64,000 nucleotides of DNA from Mansonella perstans (Eukaryota; Nematoda; Chromadorea; Rhabditida; Onchocercidae): positions 124,001-188,000 of the forward strand of contig JBAMDO010000098.1 of the NCBI GenBank assembly GCA_037074765.1. Reading direction: 5' to 3'. Shown one piece after another: positions 11,531 to 24,500 of this stretch. Made by a program: the position numbers and the translations under genes. Positions within the stretch are counted from its first letter, which is position 1. Every line of letters starts with the position of its first letter. Below the pieces are notes generated by a model. That model saw only the letters and a list, made by a program, of their open reading frames with translations, was not told the DNA's origin and did no database searches.

Positions 11531-11705
11531 TAAGAGAGTCAATTTGACAATGAATCGTATGCATTATTGTAGATGTGTGGATATTAAAATATATTAGTGT
11601 AATTGTTTGTATTGTTATTACAACATTAATTTAAAAAGTATTGGCGCTCTTGAATATCTCGAATGTTTTATTTCAATTTTCATTTCTGATAAAATTGAAT
11701 TGCAG

Positions 11706-14700
11706 GATGAAAAATTAACTTCAACAATGCAACTTATGCTTGAACATAATGCAAATCTTCCAGATTGTCCTACTATCAGTAATAATCGCAATGGATACGA
11801 TAAACAGGAATGTTTTGCGACAACTAAATTACAAGCACTTCACAAAATTTCACCTAATAAAATTGTCACTCAACCAACTCTTGAGGTTATTTAAAGTGCT
11901 TTTCAAAAAAAAAAAGTGAGAATGAAATTATGATTAAATTACAATGGTACAAAATTATATCAGTTTGAATATAAATGATGATAATAGTCGTAATCATGAT
12001 ACGATCGTCAATTCCAATTCTAAATCATGATCAAAATCATTGTTATCGTTGTTGTGATATTATCAATAAATTGAAATATCACAATACTCTTCAACATAGT
12101 GGTATCATTGACATATTGACCGTTCATCGTATTGATTTTGATACTTACTGATTAGCCTTTGCTAGACTTAGTTTTTTTCTCAAAATATTTGGAAATTTAA
12201 AACATTTAATCTCAGTAAAGGTTCATTGACTAAAACATATAATAATTTTTTTCGATAAAAAATTTAATTCAAAATCCGTCTTTTCTCTAATAGCAATACT
12301 TTAGGTTTTTTCACTTTAAATTTTCAAGTTATTTTGCGCTTTTTTTTCATTAACTTAGTTTAACTTGAAAATAAAACTATTAGCATTGTTCATTGAAATG
12401 TTTTTTGATCGCTTTAAATTTACAGTATTTCTTGGCCATAATTTGTGACCTGAAGGTTGATCCGATAATGCGAAGACGACTTGGATTGCGTTATTCCGAC
12501 ACACCCGGTTAATTTTCATTTTTTTAATTTCTAAATTTACAACAAAAACAAAATGAAAATTATTAAAGAAATTTTGAAGAAAAAAATTTCAAAATCATTA
12601 ATACAAGCTATACTGTTAAAATTACGAAAAATGAGGCTTGATTAATTTTAGTCTAATGAAGCATTTAAATATCAAGACTATCTTATTCTTCTCGTTTATT
12701 TTTCAGAGAAAAAAGGATTGTTTTTGGACTGGAAATGAAATATTTTATTTGATCGAATAAAAAAATTTCATTAATTTTTAAGTTATAACAATTTTATACT
12801 ACAAATTCTTCTAACGAACTATAAAATTCTTTCATGGGGATTCTTTAATATGTTATAGATTTTTTTAAGAACTATCATTTTCTTAATTTTAAATTTTTCT
12901 TCATGTAATAATTACTTTATAGAAGTGCAAAGATTACTAATGAAATTGAAACGAAAACAATACGTCAGAAATGAATTAGCGCATATTGATGCAAATGTAA
13001 TCATTACAACTTTAAAGGTTATATTTTTTCATGTGACAGTTTTTTTTCCTTTTGTTTTTTGAAATTAAAATTCAGTGAATTTGCTCTATCAAAATTATTC
13101 AATGAATTTTCATCAAAATGCATTGTTGATTGTTCCTTTGCTTTTTCAATTAAAATTTTTAGATTTTAATTCAGTATGCAGTGAAGTGTAAGAAATAAAT
13201 CATTTTACACTTGAATTTTTTTTTGATGAAAAGTTGCATTATGCATGGTAACTATTTCAATTAATTAACTCAATATACATGTGTAATTAACTTAATATAT
13301 ATGTGTAATTAACTTCATTGTATAAATTAATTTTTTTTCTATTGCTGCTACCATCTTCCTTTTATCTTTTCATTTAAGAAAATTTTTAAATTAAAATTTA
13401 ATATCTTTAAATGCATAAATTCATTTTTTATGAATGTTGTCACCATTAAAAAAAGGAACTTTTAGGTGATATCTTCTGCATGTATCATGTAAAATTGAAC
13501 TGCGCATTTTACCATTTTTTTTTGGAATTCAAAAATTGGTTGCACTTTGTTATAATGAATTTGGAATAATTATTTTGAAAAATTATAAAATGTATAGCTT
13601 AATTTCAAATTTAACAATAATTTTTATTGTTAAATTAATTTGAAAGAAGGAATTAAAAATTATAATTAAATTAATTTTTTTTCAGTATTTTTTATTTGTT
13701 TTTTTCTTGTATTTTTCTAGGAGATACTAAATAATTTCCCGGGCGGTATATTTGATGATCAATCGGAGGAATTTTTGTTCGTTTCATTAGGATCATCACT
13801 TCAGTCGGCAGTTGCATATGTTAATGGGTATGTCATTGGTAATTTTTTCTCTTTTTCTTCTAAGTATTAAATTCTTTCCTTTTAAAAGTTTGTAAAATTT
13901 GACATTTAAATTTTTCCACTAGATTTATTTACATAGTTTAGTATTTTTTGTAATGCAATATTGTTTAATTTCTTTTCATTATTGTTTTCTCTCATTCTGT
14001 GAGAAGAAATTTTGTACAGTTTTTAACATTCAATAGTTGTTTTATCTTTTCATTCTTTTAAAACAAATATGAAATATATCACTTTTTTTAATTAAAGAAT
14101 TTTATATATTATTAGTGAGGAAAAAGTGCCAATTAATTAATAATTCGTAGAATATGATGAACATTCTGAACATTTATCAATACGATCATCATATTTGAAA
14201 ATGATTATTGAAATTTTCACCAGTGATAATTATATTGAAATTTGCGGAAACATTTAATTCTTAATAATCGCTTTATATTTACTGTTTTATTCATCAATTG
14301 CTGAACAAATAAGATTGCTTGCTTCTTAATTTTTAAAAATCATCACATATTCTAGTTTAATTCTGCAACTGCCATATTTTCTACGTCAGTTCACCTATCT
14401 GATTTGCCGATCATTAAAAAATTTGATCCAACAATCAACTGGCTCGACAACGGATGCATATACCGGTTAATTTGTACAATTAATATTCACATGAAATGAA
14501 TGAAGAGCAAATTTGATAGTTTAATATAAAATGAAAAGAAATTTCGAACGTGGAAATTTATTTTAAATTGAATTAAAATTGTTTCTACTCTGCTAAATAT
14601 TTAATTAATTTTAAATACATTTTGAAGCTTAACGGAATAGCTACTATAATATTGTTGTGGTAAAATGATAGTTTATATTTTTAAGCTTTTATGAAGACCA

Positions 14701-16082
14701 ATTATTTTAAAAATAAATCCGATATATGATCAAAAAACAGCTTATTTGTTTGTTTCAACAATTTTTCTTTTCATTATTTTGAAGCATAACGGTTACCATA
14801 TGATGAAAACTTTTATAAATGAATTTGCAAAATGCATTTAAAATTTTTTTTAAATTGTTTTGTTTGAAAATTTTTGCTTGCAAATTATTGAGTAAGTGAT
14901 TTTTTGCTATGTGTATATTTAACAAATCATATTTTATTTAAATTTCTGTTTATTGTATAACGTAGCAGAATAACAGTAATAATATACGATAATAATGGTA
15001 ACAAGAAAACTAGTAATAATATACAATAATAACGATAACGAGAATGATAACAATATGTTTTCAAAACAGTAAATGATAGTGATAATGACGACTAATGATG
15101 ATTATTATTAGTGATAACGATGACAAGAATAATAATAATAGAAGTAATAATTTCTTAACTGTTTGCTTTTTCATCACTGCTTTAATGACATTTAAAATTT
15201 CAAAAAAAAAACTGAACAGTATTTATTTATTATTATTCAATTACAAATACTAATAATAATTAAGAATTATTTTTTTCCCTTCCCTGCTTAGAATATATGG
15301 TAATGAAAAAATATTAGAAGTTTATTTACTTAAATAAAATGTTTCCATTTTGGAAAAAGTGAATAAAATAATTTTTAAGTATTTTATTACTTTAGGAAAT
15401 ATTCAGTAATTATTGATTAATTAATTGCAGATGCTTTGCTGTTGTTTACTCCAACGCTTTTCCCGAATTCGGTTCGTGAAATTAATCGTTTTCTACGAGC
15501 AGCCCGAACATCACTGATCCTAATTGACTTATGCGATGTTATTTTTCGCCCATTCCTTCCTCTTACAATGTGTTCCAATACAAACGATGAAGACTTTTTT
15601 CATGGTAATACATATTAATTAAATCAAGTAATCAATTGCTTGACCAATATCTGAAATTTAAAACTCAAACTTATTAAGAAAACTAAGAAAAAAAAATATA
15701 TTTAATTGTTATTTCGATTATCAGAAATGATTTAAAACATGAGATAATTTATATTACAATGTTTTTTTTTTTTGCTCGAATTATTTTAAATTTCTTCAAT
15801 TAATTAAAATTAATTTTAATTTTAGATATATTAGACAATTTAACATATCTTTGCAACTGGTTAAATTCGGACATTATAAACAATGAAATTGCCGAAAGTA
15901 TGGTTGACGAGGATGTCAATAATGATAATAGTAATAATAATCATAATGTTGACAATAGCTTTGGTACTAGTGATAATGATGATGATAATGGTGATGATGA
16001 TGGTGGTTATAATGGTGATAATACTGATAAGAAATTACCTAATGCTACTAATTATTATCAGATTACTTATCTTGTAGATTAA
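11706..16082 (+). CDS. Divergent RhoGAP-domain protein with Asn/Asp-rich tail
   Basis: Exons are 11706-11885, 12426-12507, 12923-13017, 13721-13827, 14356-14465, 15431-15604 and 15826-16082, phase-consistent throughout, stopping at TAA 16080-16082. The chain is 334 residues, or 327 from the first internal Met at 11727. The middle aligns by eye with RhoGAP domains of the TAGAP/ARHGAP20 type. DANVIITTLKEILNNFPGGIF matches the VLKDFLRNIPGSIF helix pair, LILQLPYFLRQFTYLICRSL matches the QLP-N-LLRYL helix, and DALLLFTPTLFPNS matches the CIAPSLL strand. RhoGAPs stimulate GTP hydrolysis by Rho GTPases. The arginine-finger loop is altered (GLRYSD instead of GIFRxS), so activity is uncertain. The last exon encodes a low-complexity Asn/Asp tail derived from an AAT/GAT repeat. 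The true 5' end may lie upstream, or the first exon may be trans-spliced. Poly(A) signals are at 16089-16094 and 16132-16137. Confidence 0.65.
14990..15150. repeat. Interrupted AAT/AAC/GAT repeat in a RhoGAP intron
   Basis: This intronic stretch of AATAAT, AACGATAA and GATGAT steps resembles the repeat that became coding in the last exon of the same gene at 15910-16030. Confidence 0.7.
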
Positions 16083-17770
16083 ATTATTAATAAAGAAATA
16101 TTATTAGAATGATTATCATTACTGCGTTAATAATAAATCTATTAGAACTGATTGCGCAGTAAATATTATAAGAGACTGTTTTGGGGAAAAAAACTAATTA
16201 ATACTTTTAGCAATAATTAATTTGTTCCAATAAATTGAAAAAATATTTTTTGACATTTAACAACAAAAAAAAGAAAGGCAAATTGCTGCTTGACCACTTG
16301 TTAATTTATTTCTAAACTGCACATTTCATTTCAAAGATACATGATAAGTAAGCTAAATCACTTATGACATAAACTTCTCATTGCGAATAACTTGTCAATT
16401 TTAAAGTCTTGTTTAATTTGATAAATTAGTAATATTAATTAATCTTTTAAAAAGTCCGAATAATTTGAATGAGCTAAGTTTCGTTTTCTGCTTATATCTA
16501 TTTTGATGCATGCTTTTTTTTCTTCAGTTTGTAATTTCATGATAAACTCAAATGAATATCTAACAAAAAAAATGAAAACATTTGATTTACATAATATCAA
16601 TATATTCTAATCTTATTATAATGGTGAGAATGATATAATTAATATAATTAACATTTCCATTGGTTGATAAGCAAATAACTTGTTAAATAATCTATTGACC
16701 AATAACCGTTTAATATTGATAATATTTTGTTTTCGTTTTTTTTTTTTTTTGAATTTGTCATTGAAATTCGTTTTTTCATTTTGAAATTCGCTCGTTATAT
16801 TGTTATGAAAAGAAACGCAAAATGGAAATAAAATTTAAATAAACTGCAAAAATGTAACAATAAATTATTGCAGCATTTCGATTGTATTTACAATTGTTTC
16901 GCATAAAAAGTAAAACAAACAAAAGAAAAAAATATACCTCAAAACTGAAATTTTAAATGTTTTTCAAAAATTCCAATGCTAAAAATTCAGGAAAATTCTT
17001 GAAAAAAAATGGAGAGATTTTAAAAAAAATTAGCATTGAGAAAACAGCTGTTTGTTTTTTTTACCTTTTTTTGTTTGCATTTGAATGGCAACAAATAAAC
17101 CTTTTTTTCCATAATAATTAGGAACAAATTGAATTCTTACTGACTTATTGATTTATTGACTTGTTGAAGTTTATTGTTTTGTTGAATTATTTCCAAACTT
17201 TTTGAAGATGTATGAAATGGAAAGTTTTCCGGTTTTTCGAAATTATCTTAGCATTCAACTTTCGGAAATAAGTTAATAAATCGGGAATAATTTCAGTTTG
17301 AACAAATTTTTTGCAATTAAATTTCTTTTAAGTAGCAGATGTGACACCAATAATTATACAAACATAAAAGCAAATGTTTAAATCGATAAATCGAAAAATC
17401 AATAAGTCAATAAGGACAAATTAATAGATGTAATTGGATTAATGTGATAAAATAATGAAACATACTCAAAACAATAATCAATAAATAGATGATTAATTCA
17501 GTTTAATGAAATTGATAGGTAAAATTGATGATGAGTAATGTAAATAAAAGTAACGGATGGACAAAAAAATAGCTGGATTAGTGTGATAAGCAAATGAGTC
17601 ATAATAAACAGATGAGTCATACCTGAATGATATGACAGTTTCCAGGAAAAAGTCATAAAGTGAAAAAGTAAAGTGATGGATTTATGTATTTGAAAAAAAC
17701 TCTCCGTTCAATTAAATTTATAAAATTTCTCTAACTATTCTATTTCTATTGTTCTCCTTTCATTTTACAG
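16083..17770. other. Intergenic DNA between the RhoGAP and calponin genes
   Basis: AT-rich sequence without supported exons. It contains short CAATAA/GATAAA-type repeats around 17380-17480. The two AATAAA motifs just inside the left edge belong to the RhoGAP transcript. Confidence 0.6.
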
Positions 17771-17805
17771 ATTTTTCAAAAAGATTAACGCAGCAACAAG
17801 AGAAG
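17771..17805 (+). other. Exon-like segment upstream of the calponin gene
   Basis: A 35-base segment is flanked by CATTTTACAG on the left and GTAACTAAG on the right, both good splice signals. It could be an untranslated 5' exon of the calponin gene joined to an acceptor TCTTTTAG ending at 17881. No ATG is present. A TATA-like element at 17841 offers a competing explanation for transcription start. Confidence 0.3.
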
Positions 17806-17840
17806 GTAACTAAGTGGGTGTGTAATCTGTGTGCTTGATG

Positions 17841-17850
17841 TATAAAAATA
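17841..17850 (+). promoter_or_regulatory. TATA-like element before the calponin gene
   Basis: TATAAAAATA lies about 200 bases before the calponin ATG in a locally less AT-rich stretch. It is a plausible core promoter element but is not distinguishable from chance. Confidence 0.3.
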
Positions 17851-18053
17851 CCACTAGTGGAGTAAAGCTAACATCTTTTAGCAGAAAACTTCGAAAGTTT
17901 AAGCTTTGCATCCTCGATATTACACTGTTTTCTAGCTTCATTTATTCATTCAGCTATCATTGAACAGCTGCATCATCAGCATTCAGCAAAATTTTCCCAA
18001 CTTTGTACCCAAATTTTTTTTTCCGGAAAACGACAAATTTACTACAATAAAAA

Positions 18054-19870
18054 ATGTCGCATCGTACAACCGCTGGTGGCATTGGTTTTTCTGTTATGCA
18101 AAAGGTATGTGAAATATTTTGAAGAAATTAAACAAAAAATTTATATTATACAGTTAAATTTAAAATCTAAAAGATGCCAAAACTTAAAAGAAATTTAAAA
18201 GCAATAAATTTTCAAGTATGATTTATTCGCTCAAAAAATCATTATTATTATTGTATCAAAAATTTTAATCATTTTCTATTCGAAAATTTTTTTTAATCAT
18301 TTTCTAATTCTAATGATAATTTTTTTTATCATTTTCTAATTCTAATGATAATTTTTTTTAATCGTTTTCTAATTCTAATGATATTTTGAGTGTTTAAATT
18401 TTTTTTTGTAAGCGAAAAAATTTACAAAATGATTTCATTTCTGCTAAAGCCATATTTTATTTTTTTTCTTTTAGAATTTTGACTTTATTTTATTCCATTC
18501 TATTATTGGTTTTTGGTAAGAAAGATTACTTAAAAATTGATTTAAAATGATTGTTAGACAAGTTAAAATGAAATCAAACAAAAAATTTCATTTCAATATT
18601 CAAGTATTAGTGAATTAGAAATTAAATGTTTGATTTTTTGGAATTTTATACGAGGAGAAAAAATTTAAAAATATGAATTTTTTCTATTATATTTAGAAGA
18701 ATTTCGATAACTTTTATTATTTTTTTACGATTATCATCTTAAGCTTTGTTTATTAATAAAAAGAATAATTATTTCGGAAGTATATTTTGTTTGAATAATA
18801 AATTATTGTTATCATTTCTGATATTCCAATTAAGTAAATTGTCGTGGCGATAGGATAAAACTTCAAAAGGTGTAAAATGTTTTGAGCATTTTCATAATTA
18901 TAAAGTGGCACACCACAAATAAGTAAGTAATAAGTGACAAAGAAGTTATCGATGAGAATAGTGATATGAAAAGTGATAATTTCATTAATTGTGAGTAATA
19001 TTAAAGTACTTGTAGCAAGCGTCGAAATTCAACCCTGATGAAGCTGAAAGTTTGCTGGAATGGATTAAACAGATGAGCGGTGAAAATATTTCAACTCAAG
19101 GAACACCTGAAAATTTTGCAAAACTACTGAAAGATGGAACACTCCTTTGCAAGTAAATTAATTGAAATATTTTAATTTTGTTTTGTAATAATACTTCAAA
19201 ATTCAGCATTATGAATAACTAACAATTCCTATTCAAATTTAATTACTGAATTTCAAGAATTTAATGCATTCATAGAGAAATATTAATTGATGAAATTAGA
19301 GATGAAGAAATGTTTACCGATTTTTTTTGCCAGTGAGTGGAAAAATAGCACAAATTACTTGGAGAAATTGTAGAGTGGTATACATGTTAAAATTTTTTTG
19401 TTAAACAAGTTTTTTTTTTTGAAATAAAATTAAATAAATTTTTAGAACCTCATTAAACTAACGATATGAAATAAAACCTGGAATAAAATAAATTTTTAAA
19501 ACCTCATCAAATCAACGATGTGATCTGAGGAAAATGATGAAATGGTCCTTTATTATTTAAGAAATCATTCTGCTTATTATCAAAATTTACGTTATTATAT
19601 TTTTCATCCAAAAAATATGGTACTAAGTAAACAAAAAAATCATTTCTTGATAATAATAATAATGATTTCCGATATCATCAATATAAACAAATTGTTGCAG
19701 TGCTACCGAATTATCATTATCATTTATTATTATCATTATCATTAATTGTTGTTATAATTTGTGATTATTATCATTATCATTTATTATCATTATTTATTAT
19801 TGTTATTATTATTAACATCAATTATTATTGTCATTTATTATTATTATCACTATTATTATTATTACTGTTG

Positions 19871-19920
<50 letters not shown>

Positions 19921-21543
19921 GTATTTTGTTAGTTTGAAAATATGAAATATATTTTCCAAAAGTATTAAGTGAATAGGTTGATCTTGAATTGATCCGATGA
20001 AAGCATCGATGGTTCATTCCAGATTAAAAAACTTAAACTTTCAACTCATATTAATCATCGCACTCCTGATAAATTTTGAAACGTCGCGACATCATTTCTA
20101 CTTCTACAGTGTTATTCTTTATCATTCATTAATCTCCTGACGAAATTTTACCACTTATCCGTTGATCACATTAATTCCTATTAATTTATTGAAAAGAAGA
20201 AAAAAGAAAAATAAATAATTGCAAAAGAAATGAAAATTATCGAAAAAAAAATATTACGAAATTATTTAAATTTTAATACCTTCATCATTTAATGCCCCCA
20301 AAGTAACAAAAAATTTGCAATTTTCAGTTCGAATTAAAAATTTAGTTCAATTTTTCAATAATTTAATTTTTAGCGTAATTATTGCAAAAAAACACTGAAA
20401 AAAATTTCATTTCCTTTCTAGATATTTTTTTCGCAAATATTTTGTAATAAGTTTTTTTATTTTTTATTTTGTAATAAAAATATTTTGTAATTGATTTTTT
20501 ATTCGTTTTTTTTTTTATTTTTTATTTTATAAATAAATCATCGAATACTTTTTTGGTTGAATCAGAATTTTCCAATTTAAATTATTTTAGTATTTCGATT
20601 TTATTTCAAGCTTCTCTTTGAAGGGAAAAGATGAATGTTATTTTTTTCTTTTTGTTTAATTACATTTTCTAGCTTTCTCTTTTTTTATTTAATAACAATA
20701 ATAAATAAATGGCCATATTAATTGGTTAATTATATTTTCATTTCAGATTAGCAAACGGTATTCAGCCAAATGCTATAAAGAAAATCCAAAAACCAATTTC
20801 AAATTTTGCATGCATGGAAAATATTAATGCATTTGTTGCATGGGCTAAAGCAATGGGTGTACCAACCGAAGAAACTTTCCAATCGGTTGACCTTTTCGAA
20901 AATCGCGACCTATTCTCCGTTTGTGTCACACTATTATCACTTGGCCGAAAAGTTCGTTTTTTCTGTTTCTTCCAATATATTTTTTCTATTCCTTTCTTTG
21001 CTAGAAAGAAACAAGGAAATTTCTCAGCGAAATTTTGACAAATATTTTAAATTTTGCTAAATAATACTGATAAAGTTAAGCAATATTACCAGAATCCATA
21101 TGAAAAAGGTCACATCTTTTTCCGAAAATGTGTTTTTCCTTCGTTTGTTTTTTTAAAATCTATTCATTTTCTCTTTCAAATCAAATTTTAATTTGTCTCA
21201 TAAATTTCAATAATTTATTCAGTATTTTAACTTGTTAATTTCTTATACTAACATCTTTAATCCTGAAACTAATTAAAAGAGAAAAACAAAAAAAAAAAAG
21301 TAAAAAATTGATGAAACGCGAAATTTTAAGCAACAAAAAAGCGGCATAATTATTTTGTTTATTAAGTTTAATAAATAAAAAACTGAATGATATGCATTAA
21401 TCGACTAATTAATTAACTTTTAATGCTGAAGAAACTCTGTTAAACTTCTCTATTATATATTTTTTTTACAGTTAGCAAAAGATGGCAAACCACATCCGAG
21501 TATTATCAAACAGGATTTCAGTTACAAAATCCCGCAAATGTAA
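18054..21543 (+). CDS. Calponin/transgelin-family single CH-domain protein
   Basis: Exons are 18054-18104, 19016-19152, 20747-20951 and 21472-21543 (phases 0, 2, 0), giving 154 residues. The protein is essentially one calponin-homology domain. It has an N-terminal lead with Gly-rich AGGIGF, the helix [11 protein letters not shown], the core [20 protein letters not shown], the [20 protein letters not shown] segment typical of calponin, transgelin and myophilin, and the [19 protein letters not shown] helix. A short tail ends in KIPQM. This family binds F-actin and is abundant in invertebrate muscle. The tail ends before any clear calponin repeat, so it is closer to transgelin/myophilin-like members than to multi-repeat calponins. 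AATAAA at 21799-21804 may be the poly(A) signal. The family is confident; orthology to a particular cpn gene is not assigned. Confidence 0.9.
18295..18382. repeat. 32-33-bp tandem repeat in calponin intron 1
   Basis: Three near-identical copies start at about 18296, 18328 and 18361, each beginning ATCATTTTCTAATTCTAATG followed by a T-run. They are intronic and probably neutral. Confidence 0.85.
19432..19520. repeat. 54-bp imperfect duplication in calponin intron 2
   Basis: Copies starting at 19432 and 19486 share AAATAAATTTTTA followed by ACCTCAT and then AACGAT. Confidence 0.75.
19640..19921. repeat. ATT/TATC microsatellite in calponin intron 2
   Basis: Interrupted TTATCATTA steps lead into an uninterrupted ATT trinucleotide run at about 19872-19921. 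The frames here are repeat artefacts. Confidence 0.9.
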
Positions 21544-24500
21544 AATATTTCATGATATCTATCGAAACTCGTTTTCTGGCTTTTTATTTTTTCATCTTCT
21601 GAAAAAATCGCATTATCAAAAAAAATTTTCTAAAATTTCAAAAATACAACAGGAAAAAATATAACTTTATAATGATATAACTTTCTTGCATAATGAAATG
21701 ATTGAATTTTTTTTTGAAAAAGTTAATATATTCAATTGAATAATCAAATGGATGATTTCATTTATCGTTTCATCAAATCTAATTTTTTTTTAACATGAAT
21801 AAAAATTTTGCTTGCTCGCAAATGTTTGAAATTATCAATTGTAACGAATTGTACGCTTTAGATCTTATCGGTATCAAAATTTTTTTTCGCTGTGAATATG
21901 ATCATGATTTTATGAAGTTAATGAACTTTCGACAATTAAATAATGTAAATTTGCGCAAACAAATAAACAATAAAATAGTATAAGCTAAATTTGTCACTAG
22001 CTCACAAAAATCTAAAGTAAAACCTAAAGCTAAATTTGTAATTAATCTATAAATTTCTCAATACATTAATTTATGCTGATGTTTGTTTGTTTTTTTCAAT
22101 TCATTAAAACGTTATCATTATCATTGTCAATAGGTACTTGCGGTTGGGTTATTTTAAGTTTACAATGAAAAATTATTTTGGAAATTAAAAGTTATTTCAG
22201 GCTTATTATAATGCAAGATGGTGTTTAAAAAAATATTAAATATATGAATTAAAAATGTAACGCGTTATTTTTGGATATAGCAGTAAAGATTATTGTTATC
22301 AGTTGATTGATATATTAGTGAATTTTTATTTATTAATTTGATGAGATGAATAGTATTTTATAATTATCTAGTTATCCGGTTTTCTTTATAATAATCGATA
22401 ATTAATAACAATTGATATATGAAAGGCAAACAAATCATTATTATCTTATCATTGCTAATCTGTTAATTAATGAAACTAATAGAAAATTAATTTCTGTTAA
22501 ATATCTTATAATATTTTATTGAACATGCATGTTCTGAAATATCTCTTGCGGATGAAGTCCTGTAGTTGAACTATGTATGAGTAGGGCACAAATCTTTTGT
22601 AGCTTACTCAGTTTCCTGGGAAGCTTCTTAGCCTCAAATTTGGGTAATTAAAGCTTATTGCGCAAATACTAATACAACGGTACAATATAACACAAAATAA
22701 TGCATACCAAAAACGCGCGAGATGGTTGAGAGAATCAATTGAAGGCGCTTTATCAAATGATGATAAAGGAACAAAGTAAAGAAAGCAGAAGGACCTATCG
22801 AATGATGATGAAAAAGGATTGATCATAAAAGATGAAGCCTTTGAGTAAATGTCACCTTTTATAGCGGAAATAAGTGGATTTAACTTACAACATTTCTACA
22901 TAAGTTTTGGACATTAAGCAGAGAATGACTGCTTTAACCTTTCTTGACAATTGTATTATGGTGTTAAAGACCAACAATTGCATTATGCTGACATAAACTG
23001 GCTTGATTATAAGCGATAAGTTTCCTACAGTGTGCTGATGGTATGTAATTCTGCACAAAAGATTTAATTAAATCATTTGTTTTGCAGGTATTTTAATTTG
23101 AAACAATTGATACTAGAAAATTGTATTGTGAATCGGAAATTTTCCGATAATTCAGGTACGAAATATTCTTCGTCTCCTTATATTGCAATATAAATCAGGA
23201 AAAACCTAACAAAAAAAAGACCAAATATATCCTATTCCAGTTCCGCTTCGTACATAAATAATTCAAAAAAAAAAGTCAAATATTTCAATTCATACATGCT
23301 TGCATGCGGAATATAGTTCTAATGAATTATCAAAATGGATTTAAAAAAAATGCTTCCGTAAAATTGCTATGATTCAGTGATGTTTTAACTCAATGTTCAT
23401 TATAGTGATCCCAAAAAATGGTAGTTCTCGAGAATTAAATTATAAACCGTGAAAAATGAAATGGCGATACTGTGATATCATATGTGAAAAATAAGCGGTG
23501 ACTTTTTCTTGAACCATTCCTTGGTCCAATTTGCTACAAATAAAAAAGCCAAAATTTTTTTTTGTAACAATTTATGAAAATAAACATTTAAGCTCCATAA
23601 GGGTTTAACTTTCTTTTTATAATTAACCTTAAAATTTTTTAAATTAACTTAAATTATTTGCAATTAAATTATTTTAAATTATTTGCAATAAACCAAAAAA
23701 AAATGAAATAAAATAAAATGATTTATTTGAGCATCTTTTTCCATTATAACAAACATTCCAACAAAATTATTTAGGGAGAAATAGTTTACAAATGTAAAAA
23801 TGAGGAAAAAATTGAAATGAAATATTACAGAAACAAAAAAAAATCTGATCCTTATTAATATCAATAATAATTTCATACATACATACACATACACACAATC
23901 ACACACAATCACACACACGCACACATGTACACACACATACACATTATATCTTTGCAAATATGATATAGTAATTTAATTCATCAGGTAAATTTAAAATGAA
24001 TGACTAAAATGAACAGCAAATAAAATTTCTTCATGTTTTTCAAATTTTAGTTAAAAATTTTTTTATCTAACAAAAATAATCATAGGACTTGTCTTACTAC
24101 AAAAAAAAAATTTTAATTCTGTCGGTTATTAAGGAAAAACAATGAAAAGTTAAATATAGATCTAAAAATACAATAACATAAATAATTTTTGGAGAAAAAC
24201 CACAATTAATTAACCATCTCTGTAGCAATTCCATATACAAAACGATGAATTTCCATATAATCAAATATAATTTAATATTAATTTTCATGAAATTATTATC
24301 ATCACGTAACTTTCACATACTAATTCGAATCCATTGGTTAATCGATTGATAATAAGAGGTAAATGGCTAATATTTTCTTTCCAATAAAAAGTAAAAAAAA
24401 AAAAAAAAACGTCAAAGAAAATTTTAATATGGCGAAATATTTTTCAGCTCATTCGCTTTTTTTTTAGCAATAAGTTTGAATTTGATTCAAATAACCTATT

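Larger units (their letters stand above)
7797..11705. other. Intergenic DNA between eIF1 and the RhoGAP gene
   Basis: No gene is firmly supported. The stretch holds the eIF1 3' UTR with AATAAA at 7859-7864, a cluster of GATAAG motifs near 8717-8737, a weak exon-like frame at 9302-9415, interrupted ATT/ATC repeats around 9680-10200, an extended GATA motif at 10878-10887, and a TTG/TTA repeat at 11140-11530. Upstream exons of the RhoGAP gene could lie here but I could not identify any. Confidence 0.55.

Noticed and set aside
11118..11542. Leu/Val/Cys-rich frames (plus) and an Asn/Asp/Thr-rich frame (minus)
   Set aside because: Products of the TTG/TTA repeat, without start, splice or domain evidence.
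13828..13838. Alternative RhoGAP donor at 13839 joining directly to 15431
   Set aside because: It is also phase-compatible, but it would drop the 14356-14465 exon, which supplies the expected RhoGAP helix and fits in phase on both sides.
22608..22826. 72-codon minus-strand frame in the 22.6-kb region
   Set aside because: No recognisable domain, no splice context and a Phe/Ser-rich composition common for chance frames.
24312..24332. TTCGAATCC resembling a tRNA B box
   Set aside because: No acceptor stem, A box or cloverleaf could be built around it.
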